64,000 bases of DNA from Parietaria judaica (lineage: Eukaryota > Streptophyta > Magnoliopsida > Rosales > Urticaceae), in assembly GCA_954871525.1 (NCBI GenBank), contig OX940872.1, forward strand, positions 27,871,746 to 27,935,745. The letters are read 5' to 3'. The notes under the pieces are model-generated. The model saw nothing but the letters and a program-made list of their open reading frames with translations. It had not been told where the DNA came from and searched no databases. The translations under genes and the position numbers were made by a program. Of this stretch, positions 32,901 through 45,547 are shown piece after piece. Within the stretch, counting starts at the first letter, position 1. Every line of letters starts with the position of its first letter.

Positions 32901-33465
32901 TTTGCAGCCATTGGTGGTGCTACCGGAGATCTTCTGGAGCAGAACGCCCAAGTCTTGAATCAAATTTCCGCGAATATTGCTAGTTTTCAGGTAATTAACG
33001 TGTTAATTCACTCGCGTTCCATTAATTTTTTTTTTTTAATTCACTCTTTCTTTGTTTCATGTGTCGGTTGTGTTGTGTTTAATAAATTTTAATTTCATGT
33101 TTATTTTATCGATATTCATGGTTTTATATTTTTCTTATCAGATCCAGGACAATCTTAATCTCTTTTGTCAAACCCGGGATAACATATTCAAGATTATGAA
33201 TGAGTACGTGCTGAAACCCTTTGTGACATCGTAAATTTTCCATTGAATGCGTCACTTTGGAGTGAGATGTTAGGGATTCATTCGGGTTTGGATCATATCT
33301 TTTCGAAGGATTATGCCCACGCGAAAATTTGACATAGTTTCGATTTTCAGTTTGATAGATTTGCCGGACGTGATGAAGCAGATGCCGCCACTTCCGGTGA
33401 AACTGAACGAAGAGCTGGCGACCACTATTCTCCCTCCTCGGACGAGCCATGCGATGCAGTCGTGA
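29951..33465 (+). CDS. SANT-like DUF3755 nuclear protein (7 exons)
   Basis: Predicted 244-residue protein. Exons: 29951-30147, 31154-31253, 31601-31666, 32273-32384, 32908-32990, 33142-33203, 33351-33465; all GT-AG with matching phases. An Ala/Ser-rich N terminus (1-49) is followed by a SANT/Myb-like region (about 50-99: MEWTADEQ, SSIIRYAKIA, KTVRDVALRCRWM). Next come a basic KKENSKRRKEEH stretch that could be a nuclear signal, a Pro/Tyr-containing linker, and a C-terminal helical region (AIGGATGDLLEQNAQVLNQI to LPVKLNEELA). It matches the plant DUF3755 family (Arabidopsis At3g07565 type, from memory). A chromatin-linked role is likely from the SANT-like fold, but the precise activity is not established by the sequence. 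Confidence 0.92.
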
Positions 33466-34374
33466 CGGTCCTGTCATCTGAATCTCTCTACCCTTTGTGT
33501 TTCTGTCCATTCCTCTTCCCTTGAATTGCATAGTGGGTATGACTTAGCTGTGTTGTGTAGAAAATAGGGAAGCTTTCTTTTTTCTTTTTTTCTTCTCTTT
33601 ATTTATTTATGTTGTATTTTTATTTTTAATATTCATGCTAATAAGTAGGAAGGGATAAGTAAAGAGTAATAATAATAATCTTATAATAAGCACATCTTCT
33701 CAGTTGGTTCTTGGATAATCACTAAGCGTTATGCCATGAACATTGCTATTTTGAGTTTACCGGTGTAAAATTGTTAGTAACTTATACCGTTTTACGAAAT
33801 GTCGATGGGTTAGCTTGTTATTCGTAACCCTTTAAAAACTTATTGAACCGATGAAAAACTTGTTATCGCATCGTAAATTTTACAAAGGTTTGTCGAACAA
33901 ATACCCCGTGATAAATGAGTTTTAAGTGGAGAAAATTCTCGCAAAATCGAACTATCGCATAAATATCGGTTTTATGGACCAGGGGCAAACATGGTAAAGA
34001 CTTGGGACAAATAATTAGATAACTTGTGGAATAGATGTGAAATCCGGATGCTAGATTGAAGTTTGAACACATTATACTTGTGTCACGAGTAGAAAATTCT
34101 GACTTATTTTTTGGGCTTTCTTAAATATATTTGATTATATTACATAAAATACAGATAAAAAAGTGTATCAATTATCAATACATGTATAATTATTAATTGT
34201 TTTACAAAATTTCCATTGTCTCTCTCAGAGCATTTGGGGTTGGTTCCCCTTGCTCTAAATCTTTTGAAAGAAGGAAAGAATTTAATCACCAATTTCTATT
34301 TTCTCTGTATACAATCTCTTCTCTATGCACTTGTGTTTTGTTTTGTGTATGTATATACTTGTTTCGTTGAGTTA
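33466..34374. other. intergenic between convergent genes
   Basis: Contains the 3' UTRs of the DUF3755 gene (+) and the membrane-protein gene (-). AT-rich; no other feature recognised. Confidence 0.55.
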
Positions 34375-37300
34375 CTATACTTGTGAGCTGCCTAGTTCCA
34401 GCTCCTTAGCCGTCGACGAATGGGGTCCCACGGAGACCCCGCCGGAGAAATGGTGGCTGATCTCGTGACGGTCTCTGGCCGACCACAGGAGGACAAGAGA
34501 GGCCATGAGCACAGAGAGAAAGCCCGTTGACGCGGAGACCATTCGGATGAACTTCTTCAGTGGCCTGCAGTGCTCGGTGAGGATCTCCGAGAAGGCGTCT
34601 TTCACGGTTTGGCACTCCACGAGGCTCTCCATGCCGGGGTACACACTCAGCAGGTTGGTGATGGAGCTTGAGTACGACTCTGCGGTCTTGTACTCCTCGT
34701 TGGAAATTGTGAATTCTCCGGTCCCGCAACTTGTGTTTGCGGCGTCTGAGCATGTGAAAACTTGCAACACCTTCATAACGGACACAAAGAGATCGATCAG
34801 ACGGAGTTTATTATTCGGTTTTCGCCATCGTTCACTCAGTGTTCATGTGCTTGAATTAGTTTGAAGCAGTTTCTTTAGGTTACTAATAAGCGGTAAAATT
34901 CGGTTAAAACTGAATTAACCGGCTTTCCTTGAATATGTAACCGGTTTTTGTGGCCTTACCTTAGGGATATCTGCTATTCTTATGGCAGTGGACGGGCAAT
35001 TTTCGGGCTGGTAAAGGTACTCCGGTGGCTCCGAAAAGGGATTGCACACGGAAACCGCAAATGACGGTTGACGACGCGAGATGTTTGCATTCACCTGGAA
35101 TCATCAGTATCAGGCAATTTCAGACTCTTGCTTTGCATATTTTTGAAGGTTTTAATCAAGAAATTGTATATATTTCTTATCTACCTCATCCACAAGGTTG
35201 TGGATCCCGGCGCTGACATCATGAAGAACCGTTTTCGCCGAGACCAACTCATCACAGGGAAGGATTGAGCTCAAGCTGCTATTGTACGGATTTCTCTGGA
35301 AATCATCGAGAGCGTCGCAAGTGTCACCCGCAAACCTGCAAATTCTCGGTTCGTCATGAAAGTTCATCGGAGTTTTTAAAAGGCGATTAGAATATGATCT
35401 AACCTGTCTAAGAAGAAGAACATCCCAAAGAAGAACCAGCACAGAACAGTCAGAAACCAGCACAGTACAATGAGCCTGAAACAAACCAGAAACAAAGCTT
35501 CAGAATTTTATTTTATTTTAATTTTCAATCACAATAGTTCCGGGTATACTCACGTGCGAAGTGCTCGCTGAAACCTCAGAATGCCGCAAACTGCAATATT
35601 CAGTCACAAGATTGAGAAGCTTAGAAGGTTTACTAGGTAAGCAAGCTTCAATTTCTTCTCTAACAAGAAATCGGTTCGACGAAATTACGGAAACCAAACA
35701 CACCTGAAAGAGTGATCACGGCGACCAAGGTTAACACAATTATCGTAGTTGTGACGATGAAACTGCACGGAGAATCGATCCACTGTTAATTATCGAATCT
35801 CTATATCCATAAAAGATAACTTGAGGAAGAAGAAACAGAAAAGAATTGTGTCTCCAACAGATTAAAAAAACATGAACTTACACTATCTTTAGGCCTTTGT
35901 CGATCATCTGTCGGTTCTTTTTAGCGTGCCGGTGAATATCTGCAGCTTCGGTGTCTAGATCACTAGTCGTCGAGGTGAGGAAGCTCGCAGCTTCAGCATT
36001 GCCACCAGAAGCTCCCAAGTTATCTCTGATATCTCTCATTGCTCCGGTTGTGTTGTAGATCGTCTGAGACGCTTCGTTTGCAGTGTCTATGATAATATTA
36101 ACCACGCTTTTCGCCTGCGAATGGAACCGGGCGTTCCCACCGAGGACTACTCCAGATGCCACTCTGCAGATTCAAACTGTCTTAGTTACATATGAACATA
36201 AAGTAGTAGGAATCCGATAGACCCGCACTAATAATTAATCGGCGCCAGAAGGGAAGAACCGTCTTTTAGTGTTAATATTAGTCTTTTTTGTAATTAGGCC
36301 TAAAATATGTCAAAAAAGGTACGCCGGTCTTTTCGGCACTGTAATTAGGGTTAGTCGACAAGCTATAGGCGCGCACCAATGACGGCTATACTTTTGTTTG
36401 GATAATTTTCCATTTTGCATCAAGAAGGGTCGATCGTATTCTCGAAGAAACGGTCATTCTTTTTATTTTCTTCGGATTATTTTCAATAAAGAAGGGAAAT
36501 GATTTATTTGCGTTTATTTTGGGATCCCATTCGGAATCTCCATTGAAGATTTATCAACTTTAGTTCTATTGAAAAATATTTCTATGATGATTCATATATA
36601 TCATCAAATACATCACCACATAATTGGACTTTCAATATAATTTACTTACATTGAACCATGTCAAGCTAATACTCGATAGATTGATAACCTCGATTATATT
36701 AAATTTTCGTTCGATTCCAACTCTGAGAAACACTATTAAATTAATAACCTCGATAATATAATAAATATTCTCCTATCCCCACGCTATTAATTTATGAAGG
36801 TTATATCGTATAGAGCTAGAATTAAATGCCCAAAGTAAAGCTAGAAAATTAAAATTTGGATATTAAATTAAATGGACTTACATTGCAAGGAGTGTGAAGA
36901 GAATGGCAAGTAAGATAGGCCAAAGGTAACAGTGCTTATGGCAAGCTGGTTTTTTCTTCAAAATTTGTGAGCTCTTTCTGTTTCTGTTTCTGTTTCTGTA
37001 CACAACTGACTTTACTAATAGAAACCCTCCAAACAAAATCCCACAAAGAAGCCACAAAATTCCAAGCACATATCCACATACTCCTGTAAATATTGTTGAC
37101 TGTGCAAACAAACCAACCATAAGTTAGGACATAGTTTTTGACTTTTGATGAGTCAAAAGTAAGACATAAATGAAAGGAATATTAATTTGCGGCAAAAATA
37201 TTCGAAAGATAGGTGAAAGTGGAGGCTTCTTACACTCCAATAATGCTTGTTGGTGATGTCAAATCCTCCTCTATATTTGTTGAAGTTATCTAGAGGATCA

Positions 37301-37988
37301 ACTCTCACTGTATCATCTGGGTTTTGGCTATGATCAGACACATTTTTACTATCATCAACCAAATTTGTCGCTAACAAGAGAAAAAAACAAACAATGAGAC
37401 AATACATAGCTAAACTAAGTAACAAAATAAAAATAAATTGCCTTTTATGTCAATACATAAATTAGTTAGGTTCTAACATTCTCTTTGATTGTCTCTAAGT
37501 TAGTTAATATATTAATTACTCAAGTTTCATATTGCGAAACTAGTTAAAGTCCTCAAAGATAAGCCCTCACATTTTGACTTCTTCAACTATTAAAAAGCAT
37601 TTAATTCCACACACTACAAGAAAACAACATGTGTCCCCGCAATATCGACTCTATTGCGTTTGTGGCAAAGTGTCCGCGCGTTGACGCGAACATTTGGCGC
37701 GTACGTGGATGCCTGTAAATACAAAAAAATTAATAAACTTCGGTCGTGTTTGACGTGCCAACAACACTATTATCGTCTCTATAGGTGTCGTCGGTATTGG
37801 ACGTGGTTTTTTTTTATTGACAAAGTCAATAAATAGGAAATACATAAGCTTGAAGGCTGACCTATAGGTATGAAGACGCTTGAAGAATCATTAACTTGTG
37901 CTGATATTGCTGGTAATCTCACGACCAAGTGCATGACAAGAAGTATTACGTAAAGAGCTGATTGTGAATTTTTGTTCTTCAAGCCCAT
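34375..37988 (-). CDS. plant multi-pass membrane protein (10 exons)
   Basis: Predicted 537-residue integral membrane protein. Exons: 37988-37862, 37370-37234, 37099-36882, 36163-35882, 35762-35704, 35590-35554, 35475-35404, 35335-35185, 35094-34960, 34770-34375. It has an N-terminal signal peptide or anchor (about 12-31) and hydrophobic spans near 93-118, 143-167, 255-276, 286-310 and 483-503. The soluble loops are an Ala/Asn-rich helical one (about 168-250) and a large Cys-containing one (311-480; LPCDELVS, CNPFSEPPEYLYQP, TCSDAANTSC). The tail is short and polar. It fits an unnamed plant family (Arabidopsis At2g12400/At2g25270-like, from memory) with a Tweety/prominin-like layout. The molecular function is unknown. 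The start was placed at 37988; in-frame ATGs further upstream would add only residues encoded by a TA microsatellite. Confidence 0.88.
37613..37830 (+). mobile_element. possible CACTA-type terminal fragment in intron 1
   Basis: Starts CACTACAAGAAAACAACATG, the typical outer sequence of plant CACTA (En/Spm) transposons, followed by GC-richer DNA unlike the surrounding intron. The opposite end (TTTTCTTGTAGTG) was not found, so this looks like one end or a worn copy within the first intron of the membrane-protein gene. The right limit is approximate. Confidence 0.45.
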
Positions 37989-39359
37989 CTCTGACCCTGT
38001 CAATATATGTATATATATATATATATATATCATCAATTGTAAATATATATATGTGTGTATATATATATCATAAATATATTTTCACTGTACATAAAGCCAT
38101 TACTTAAGCTAGAATTAATGTTTACGATGGGCACACTATTGATGTGAAGAATAAAACAAGTCAACAAAGCTAAAAGGGTAACCAAAAATTCATCTAAAAC
38201 TTTCTCAAAAGGCGTAATAAAAGACCGAAATGAAGGGCAATTCGTATTTTGCTTATTGATTTCACCAATTCTTTTGCTTTACGATATGAAAAAAAAAGAA
38301 GGCAAAACTAATGTTTTTGTTTTTGTTTTTTGGGGAAATATTTATTAACTTCATTAATTTATTTAGATTTTTCAGAAATAATTACGTGCAATCTTCGCAA
38401 GCAAAATGAGGGGATTTTCCCATGAAACGAGTTAGTGCATGCAGATACGCATACATACATATAACCTTACGTGTATGTTATATAGAGTTTGTGTTTACGT
38501 CCAATAAGTATATAATATATATATGTTAGAGTTAAAATTTTGAAAAAAAGCTAAACTACATAGCTCCGATCGAGCAGTACTATGAGTTCTAACAGAAGTT
38601 AAAAATGATGACATAGATAGAATGAAGAGATAAAAGTCAGATTGTTACCTTGAACAAAGAGATGAAAGATTTTCTTAAACTTGACTGATAATCTCAGATA
38701 TTTCTATTCATAATAATAAATTCCGGGCAATCTTCAAGCTGCCTTGATAACTGTCTGTCTCTGACAATGAAAAAGCAATTCTGAGATTTATATGAAGATC
38801 AAGGTAGAAAAGTCAGATTGTTATTCAAGCTGGTAATGCTTTGGCGTCCAAAGAAGCAAGGAAGTCAACAAGTTGAGCTGAAACACTAGTACTGCATGCA
38901 TGACGTTCTCTAATTTCTAGAGTTTCAAATACGTCTAGTTAGATGTTATATATATCACCCTCCATACAATTACATATTATTATTGAATGGAATAATAGAT
39001 TAGATATATTCAAGTGTATGTTTTGGGTCCAACCAAGTAGACGGTGTGAACTTGTTGGTATCAAATACTTTTGAGCCATTAATAATAAGCTACCAAAGTT
39101 TAGTTGAGGAGCTATATAATGGGTTAAGTTGACTAAACCATCTCTCAAAGTCAAAGTCAAACAAACAACAAGCTTCATCTGGTCAAGCCGTCAATGCAAT
39201 GACCTTTTGGGTCCTCAGTCATTCATGGCCAAAATCTTTTGGATTTTTAGCTTCTGATAAGATCCCATAAAATAAGAGCTTTGTCGAATCTTCACCGGTT
39301 CAATTTCCCCTCTAATTAGTTTACGGTCTCTTCTTTAAGAAGAGATATGCCTGAATCGA
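37989..39359. other. upstream intergenic DNA, no gene seen
   Basis: Promoter side of the membrane-protein gene. TA microsatellites lie near 38003-38030 and 38045-38070; the rest is AT-rich with no recognisable feature. Confidence 0.55.
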
Positions 39360-39990
39360 GAATTGAGTCCATTTAGGTCCATGAACTCATTGGGCCTTCG
39401 GGGTCCTTTAAAGACCATCGTAATTACGTTGGTCCTGGGCCCGATAAAGTAATTATGTGGAGTTAATAATTAATTAAGTTAAGGTAATTATTGATAAAGA
39501 CCTAACGCGCTAGACCCATTTAATAGAGTCAAAGCCCATTAGGTCATTCTAAACCACACCTTAGGCTTCGTAATTAACATCTGAAACCCTAAATCCCATA
39601 AAGAAATTTGTGGCTGCCCCCTCCCCTACCTCGCAAGTTCATCTCCTCACCGGTAAAGAGATTGTATCATCAATATCCAACCACTGAGAAAGACTTAGCT
39701 GTCTGACGAGGTGGTTTCTGATATGCACACAACAAAGTTCCCGCACTGATGTGGCGGACGCGATTGAGGCTCGACATTTGTAGAGTTGTGAATCCGAGCC
39801 AAACTTTGCCCACTGTCGCACGCACAACGAGGAAATTCAGTTAGAAAATATCAGTCGACAAAGTACCAGAAGTCTAGTAACGTATCGAAACCAAATGATT
39901 TTGATTTTCGTGTTTAATCTAGATTAATTGTTCGAGGATATCCCGAGCTTTTTTCCTCGGGATTGAGAACAATCCCCAATAAACCCAACA
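39360..39990 (+). repeat. diverged copia-type LTR remnant
   Basis: The right end, tctagattaattgttcgagg to aaacccaaca, is the reverse complement of the start of the copia LTR at 56536 (shared: CTCAATCCCGAGG, CGGGATATC, TCGAACAAT). Further left the two share 'aaagcc.attaggtcat' phrases in the same relative order. It is read on the plus strand, opposite to the element at 56536. The left end is not defined, and it may be a solo LTR. Confidence 0.45.
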
Positions 39991-40016
39991 ACAAGTTTGT
40001 ATAGTGGGCGCCAAAC

Positions 40017-41115
40017 TGTTGAGGTGGAAATTCACCTCCGCAGTCACAGAGTTACGACAATCGTAACTTCGAGTTTAGATTACCTTAGAGCTCGGGTCTT
40101 TCCGTTAAAACTAGATCGCGTTCAATAAGATGGCCTTTTTAGGATGAATCGGCTGATTTTTTTACGGATAAAGTAAGAGACAAATATCATTTTTTTTGAA
40201 GAGGTTCACCCCGTTTTGATGGCTACGTCCTCTGTTATGTTATTCACTTTTGGGGGTAAAAGATACAAGCAAGTACGTGAACGTTGGAAAATAATAAGTA
40301 TTTATCTATACAATTAGTGATTCTCTAAATTAAGCCCAGCCCAAAAAAGAGTTCCCATATCTAATGTAGAAGCCGTATATTTATAGTCTTGAACTTTGAA
40401 TATTTTTCTTCAATGCACCGAATAAATGAGCATTTGATTTTTGCCTTCAATTCATTTCCTTGAGCTGAAATATTCATTGAATTGTGTCATTGATTGACGT
40501 ATCATCACTTATGTCATTTAAGGGCTTAAATGAGCCTTTATTTGGTCTATTTGGTGTTGTTGGCGTCTATATTCGTCGATCAGGTGACCAACTCGTCGTT
40601 GTGGGTGACCACCTCAACGCTCGGGCAACCAGATTCGGCATGATGTCTTCCAGAAGCCATAACTTCTTGCTCGGGTGTAGAATTTGCGCATTCTATATTC
40701 GTCGATCAGGTGACCAACTCGTCGTTGTGGGTGACCACCTCAACGCTCGGGCAACCAGATTCGACATGATGTCTTCGGGAAGCCATAACTTCTTGCTCGG
40801 GTGTCGAATTTGCGCATTCTATATATCAACCGAAGCTTGAGACGATGACTTTGTGACCACGCGACCAATTCTTCAAGATTCCTAGTATAACATAGTTGCT
40901 GAGGCGAGATATACAATCTGTTCCGGAAAATCGGCAAGAATAATTGACTTCTTTCAACTAAGCTGGCCCCTGTTAAATGCCCCAACTCATGTTGGGCAAG
41001 AAACGTTAAATATTCGTTGAATAATATGCTAAGCCCATTGAGATTTATCAAGAATTAATAGTAAAAGATATGTCCATTTATATTAATTATAAATAGACAA
41101 AATCTAACCTCAACA
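40017..41115 (-). mobile_element. single LTR with adjacent primer site
   Basis: A 1,099-bp block with inverted ends (TGTTGAGGT at left, ACCTCAACA at right). On the minus strand it is followed at once by gttTGGCGCCCACTATAC (about 40016-40000), which fits a primer-binding site of the TGGCGCC type used by many plant Ty3-gypsy elements. So it reads as the 5' LTR of a minus-strand element. No partner LTR or polyprotein was found to the left; the copia-like remnant ends only 26 bases away. Contains the tandem repeat at 40566. Confidence 0.55.
40566..40822. repeat. 126-bp tandem duplication inside the LTR
   Basis: Two nearly identical copies beginning tctatattcgtcgatcagg at 40566 and 40692. They differ at only a few positions, for example ggcatg/gacatg and tccagaag/tcgggaag. 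Confidence 0.9.
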
Positions 41116-42157
41116 ATATATTTATTATTAATTTTTTCTGATCCCTAATCGCCCCTATATAATTTTTCAAAATCCTTATCTACTAGACCGCTTTCTGTTT
41201 AATGATTTGTCATGGATGATCCAATAGCTATGAATGTTACCTTTTTTTCCTATTTACAAAACATAAAAATCAAAGTATTATAATGTATGTCAAAATAAAA
41301 ATATTCAAAAGAGGCTGTGAAAAAAGAAAGAAGGTTCATGCATCACAATAATTTTTCAACGGACTAGCTTTTCTTTGTATTTATTTATCTATTTATTTCG
41401 TCGAAGAGATTACTTTTCAATTTCATTATATAACCGCATATTAATCAATAATTGTTATTGGATTTCTAAAAATATCGTTTATTTCAAGACATGTTTTATT
41501 ATGATTTACAGTTGCCAATCACGGACACTTAATTTCTTTGAATAGTCGGTTTGACTGACCACTCAAAATTAATGCAAGTGCTGTGAATTGTGATATTACA
41601 TTAATCTAAAGTAAATAATTCTGTTTTTACTTATTTAATCAACTTAGTTAATAGCTCTAGTTACCATATTAATAAATAAACACACCCATGCACAAAAATG
41701 GATCAAAACATTATAGTGGCAAAAGTAGTTTCGATTTTGGGCCGAGCCCATCGTCATTCGGTGACTGTGTTAGACTTGAAGCTTGATTCACCATTCTTTG
41801 AGATCCGCTTGACGGGCGAACCGAGTTTAGATCTTTTAGTCTTCGATTCAAGGGGTCCAGGACTTCCGTTTGTCGGTTAGGCATGGACTGGGTCGTTCCA
41901 CTCTCAATCTCGGAGATCCGGGACTTTTGCTTGGTGATTAGGCCGGACTCGAATTTCAGATCAATGACCTCAGAGAACGCTATGACATTCAATATTAGTC
42001 GAGTATTTAAGTAGAGGAAAAAAAAAAGACGAAAAAGGGCGGAGTTTTTATGGCTTAGAGAGTATTTATCTTAATTATAACGAGTTTGGATGAGTTAACG
42101 CTTGATTGACGTGGGTCTCTTATTTATACGAGGGTTTGGGGACCTCGAGGCAAAGAA
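41116..42157 (+). other. intergenic, upstream of the ASCH gene
   Basis: AT-rich on the left. The part from about 41700 is more balanced in base composition and probably holds promoter and 5' UTR sequence. No separate gene is supported. Confidence 0.5.
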
Positions 42158-45100
42158 ATGGAGCAAGAAGAAGCATCATCATCGTCTCCAGGTATATCAA
42201 TGGTGGAAATCAGAGACTGCATCGACGAGCTGCTAAGCCACACTCTTCTTCACTCTCAAATCCACCTCCATTTTTCTACTCAATTTTCCTCCGATCTCCT
42301 CTCCGGTATGAAACCCTAATTTGCCATTTGGGAACTTCTTTTTTATTTTTATTTTTTATTGATCATCATAATATAAGAAATTATATTAATAAATTATAAA
42401 TATATCATTTTCATTTCGTTTTTTTGCCCCAATCTGTTTAGTTGTAAATGCAGAGGAAAAAAAAAAAAAAACACTTACTGATATTTCTACTAAATTATAT
42501 TTGTTCTTTAAAACTTGTTTAAAAAAATTCATTCGTTACAATTTCGACAAGTTTTTTAATACATTAATTAAGTGTTACATAAATATTTAGTTATCTCTTA
42601 AATCTATGACCAAATACTGTGACAAGGTTTAAGATACTGTTATGTTATCGATGAAAAAATGATGATTTAATTTCACGTGTTTATTGATGAATAATTGGTT
42701 TATGATGATTTTTTGTTGTTGATAATATTCACATTATATAAATATATACTACGCATTAACGTCCATTTTATAAAATAATTATAATATTGAAATATTGTAT
42801 AATGTTGTCTTATTGATATGTGAATAATATTATTCACATTATAGTAAATTAGTAATATAGTATATAGTATTAATTTTGTTTTTAATGTTTTTCTAAATTA
42901 TCGATAACTTTTGCTTTTTGGTTATTTAAACCAAAAATCGACAAACCAATAATATTTTATATTAATTGTTCTCATTGATTTTTTCTTTTTATCGTCAATA
43001 TTTGGTTAACCAATGAAAAAATGGCAAAATTGTATAAAAAATTAGTTTTTTAATAAAATATAGAGGTCCATAATCTTACAATGCGAGTTTGAGTTCAAAG
43101 AGACTACACCCAAAGAATGTAAATTAAGAAAGGGAGCTCGTGATACTATAATGAAAAATAAGGAAACTAAGTTCTCTCTCATAAAAAAAAAGTCATCATT
43201 AACAAAGGAAGCAATGAAGTCAGGGTTGGAACAGCCCCAAAACTAATTAAGGCATTTGTCGCTCTATTTTTTTCTTTTGGATTCTTTTGCCGCTCTATTA
43301 TTATCTTGTCTATAAATATGACTTATCCTGAAATAAATAGTCTCGCGGAAATAAAGACCTTTCGGCCTCTGAGATTGCTATCTTCAAAGAACTTCACGTG
43401 ATTTTCTTTTTCTTTTTTTGAAAAAGTTGAACAGCGTTATGAATAAGCAATAAACCGAGGAGAAATCGAGGATATCTCACGATAACTTAATCCTTGATTG
43501 CAACAACCTAGTCATAATATATATTTACATAACGTCTAAAAACACATTATAATATCTGTGGCCCTGAAGAATGAATAGTTTCGATGTTCAACTTTGAGCA
43601 GAAACCTCATGTCCTCCATACAAGCCTTTAGCATCAGCTTTGCTTGAATTCATGGAGCCAACTCAGTCATATGCAACACATCTGCATACTGAGGAGGGAA
43701 GTGAGATCAAGAATCAGGAAGTTCCGAACGAGTCGATGATCGAAAACTGGTCCGAGCTTAAAAATGTATGCGCGATTGATGTTAAAACGTAGCGACTTAT
43801 TGTTCAATTTCAATGTCGAATTGTTTGTACGATCTTTGATCTTCGCGGGTTGTTTCAGATTTTGAAGACCGTTGATTTTGAAATTCACGTTCAGGAGCCA
43901 TTTTTTGCGCAACTGCGGGGTATGAATGCTCCGAGAACGAGTGATCTTTACGCATTTCCGATCAGTTGAAGGTTTTTTCTCATAAGGGGTATAATGGTCT
44001 TTTGCAGATGGCTTTAAGACAGTTGAAGGAAGATGTGCTGTAGGTGACTACAATAGGTATCTCTCTACTTCTTAATTTTTCAAATCATTTCCTTTTCTAA
44101 AAGGATTTCGGGTTTTACTGAATGGTTGGCCTAAAGAAACATATTGGAGGTTCAGAACCGGGTATAGTCGCCCTCGCTTGACCGACAAGTAACAAATCGT
44201 GATAATTCAGTTGGGCGTCTTGAAATTGTGCATATTCAAGCTGAATTTTATATTTTTTTTGGTTCAATCTCGGGGAGTATATCGGCCAGCCTATAGACCA
44301 TAAGAGGTCTATCATTTTCCGAATGCTTATATTTGTCGAACACTTGACAATGTTTTAACTTCTCTGGTTTTGGTGACTCAGAATCGGTTTGGGGTCATTG
44401 ATTCTCGTCAACAAATGTTTGTTACTCGAGGTTCAGGTGGTGGCGTTTACTTCCTCTAGCACGTCGTTCTGTCTGAATGCTTATGCATTGTTTTCTTAAC
44501 TAACTTATTGACGACAGGAAGTCCGGCGATACGCTTCGTTCTTTGAAATGTTGGAGGCAGAGACCCTTGAGAAAGTACTTCCAGGAGCAAAAACCATTGG
44601 AGAAGGTACATAATATCTCACAGTTTACATTCTTGCCCCCATCACAACCTCACACACTAGAGCTGTAACTAAAACCCGGAACCCGGTTTTAAATCCGCAT
44701 CCGCATCCGCATCCGCATCCGTATCTGATTTTATAAAGTATTTTTTCGTATTGGCTGGCGTTTTTGTCTCGTATTGGGGATACAGTTCCAATCAGTAATC
44801 TTCAAGATATTTTCTATTTCCATCCATTATACGACTGAAAACGACAAGCTTGATCTCCGGTGTCGGTGAATGCTACTATAAATAAATTACATATTGATGT
44901 ATTACAAACTCCCGTAGACTATATTCACTAAACCACTCAAGCCAACGATAAATTTTTCTCCTTCAAGATTTTTTTACATTTTCTGTAATTCGTTTTTAAT
45001 CCGGGTTTCGAGACAAACAACGATGATAAGTTGAACTTGCAAATTCCGGGGTTCAGATATACAGGAACTTTTACAGTGAAGAAAAGGAGAGGTACAACGG

Positions 45101-45547
45101 TGTCCTCGGAATACATGTTACGAAGCCAGCCTTACAGCCGTACATTCCCTTAGCTCGAGTATTAACGGTGAGAGTCCTTAGCTTCTGCAGTATATTCTTC
45201 TAAAAAATGTTGTGTTACGAAAATCAGTAACAAAATGAAATCCGAGTCATGCTTGGTTACGTGATTTTATAGACCACTTTCCTAGTTTTTGTTTCGGCAA
45301 ATTTACCGTATTCTTGGCTGACATTCGAATCCGTATGCTAGAAAATGCACTAAGATCCATTATTATTTGGTATTTCTCGTATGTTATGGTTGATTTAGTG
45401 TTTGTTTTTCTGCTTTATTATGAAAAAAAAGACGTTCGAAGTTTTACGTGAAGTTAGCTCTGATTCGCAATATTAACGATGGCGGTGCAGGAGATGCGCT
45501 GCGGGGGTCTCCGGCGCCTCTTGGGTCCTACACCGTGTACCAGCTGA
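42158..45547 (+). CDS. ASCH-domain protein (8 exons)
   Basis: Predicted 252-residue protein. Exons: 42158-42305, 43602-43765, 43859-43919, 44008-44056, 44382-44436, 44518-44605, 45031-45167, 45491-45547. The N terminus (VEIRDCIDELLSHTL, CPPYKPLASALLEFM) and the C-terminal ASCH region (LKTVDFEIHVQEPFFAQLRD, KTVEGRCAVGDYNRIG, VLPGAKTI, GVQIYRNFYSEEKERYNGVL) match plant RNA-binding ASCH proteins (Arabidopsis At2g20410 type, from memory). ASCH domains share the PUA-like fold and are predicted to bind RNA; the substrate is unknown. Exon 7 is the uncertain part: the expected junction just before GVQIYRNFY lacks an AG, and the acceptor at 45030 keeps the frame but adds six residues (VELANS). Confidence 0.88.
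44661..44715 (+). repeat. CCGCAT hexamer repeat beside a hAT-like end
   Basis: Within ASCH intron 6, 'TAGAGCTGTAACTAAAACCCGG' looks like one end of a hAT-type element and is followed by four to five CCGCAT units. No opposite end was found. Confidence 0.4.

Noticed and set aside
37989..38036. In-frame upstream ATGs of the membrane-protein gene
   Set aside because: They would encode an Ile/Tyr run from a TA microsatellite; the start at 37988 gives a normal signal peptide.
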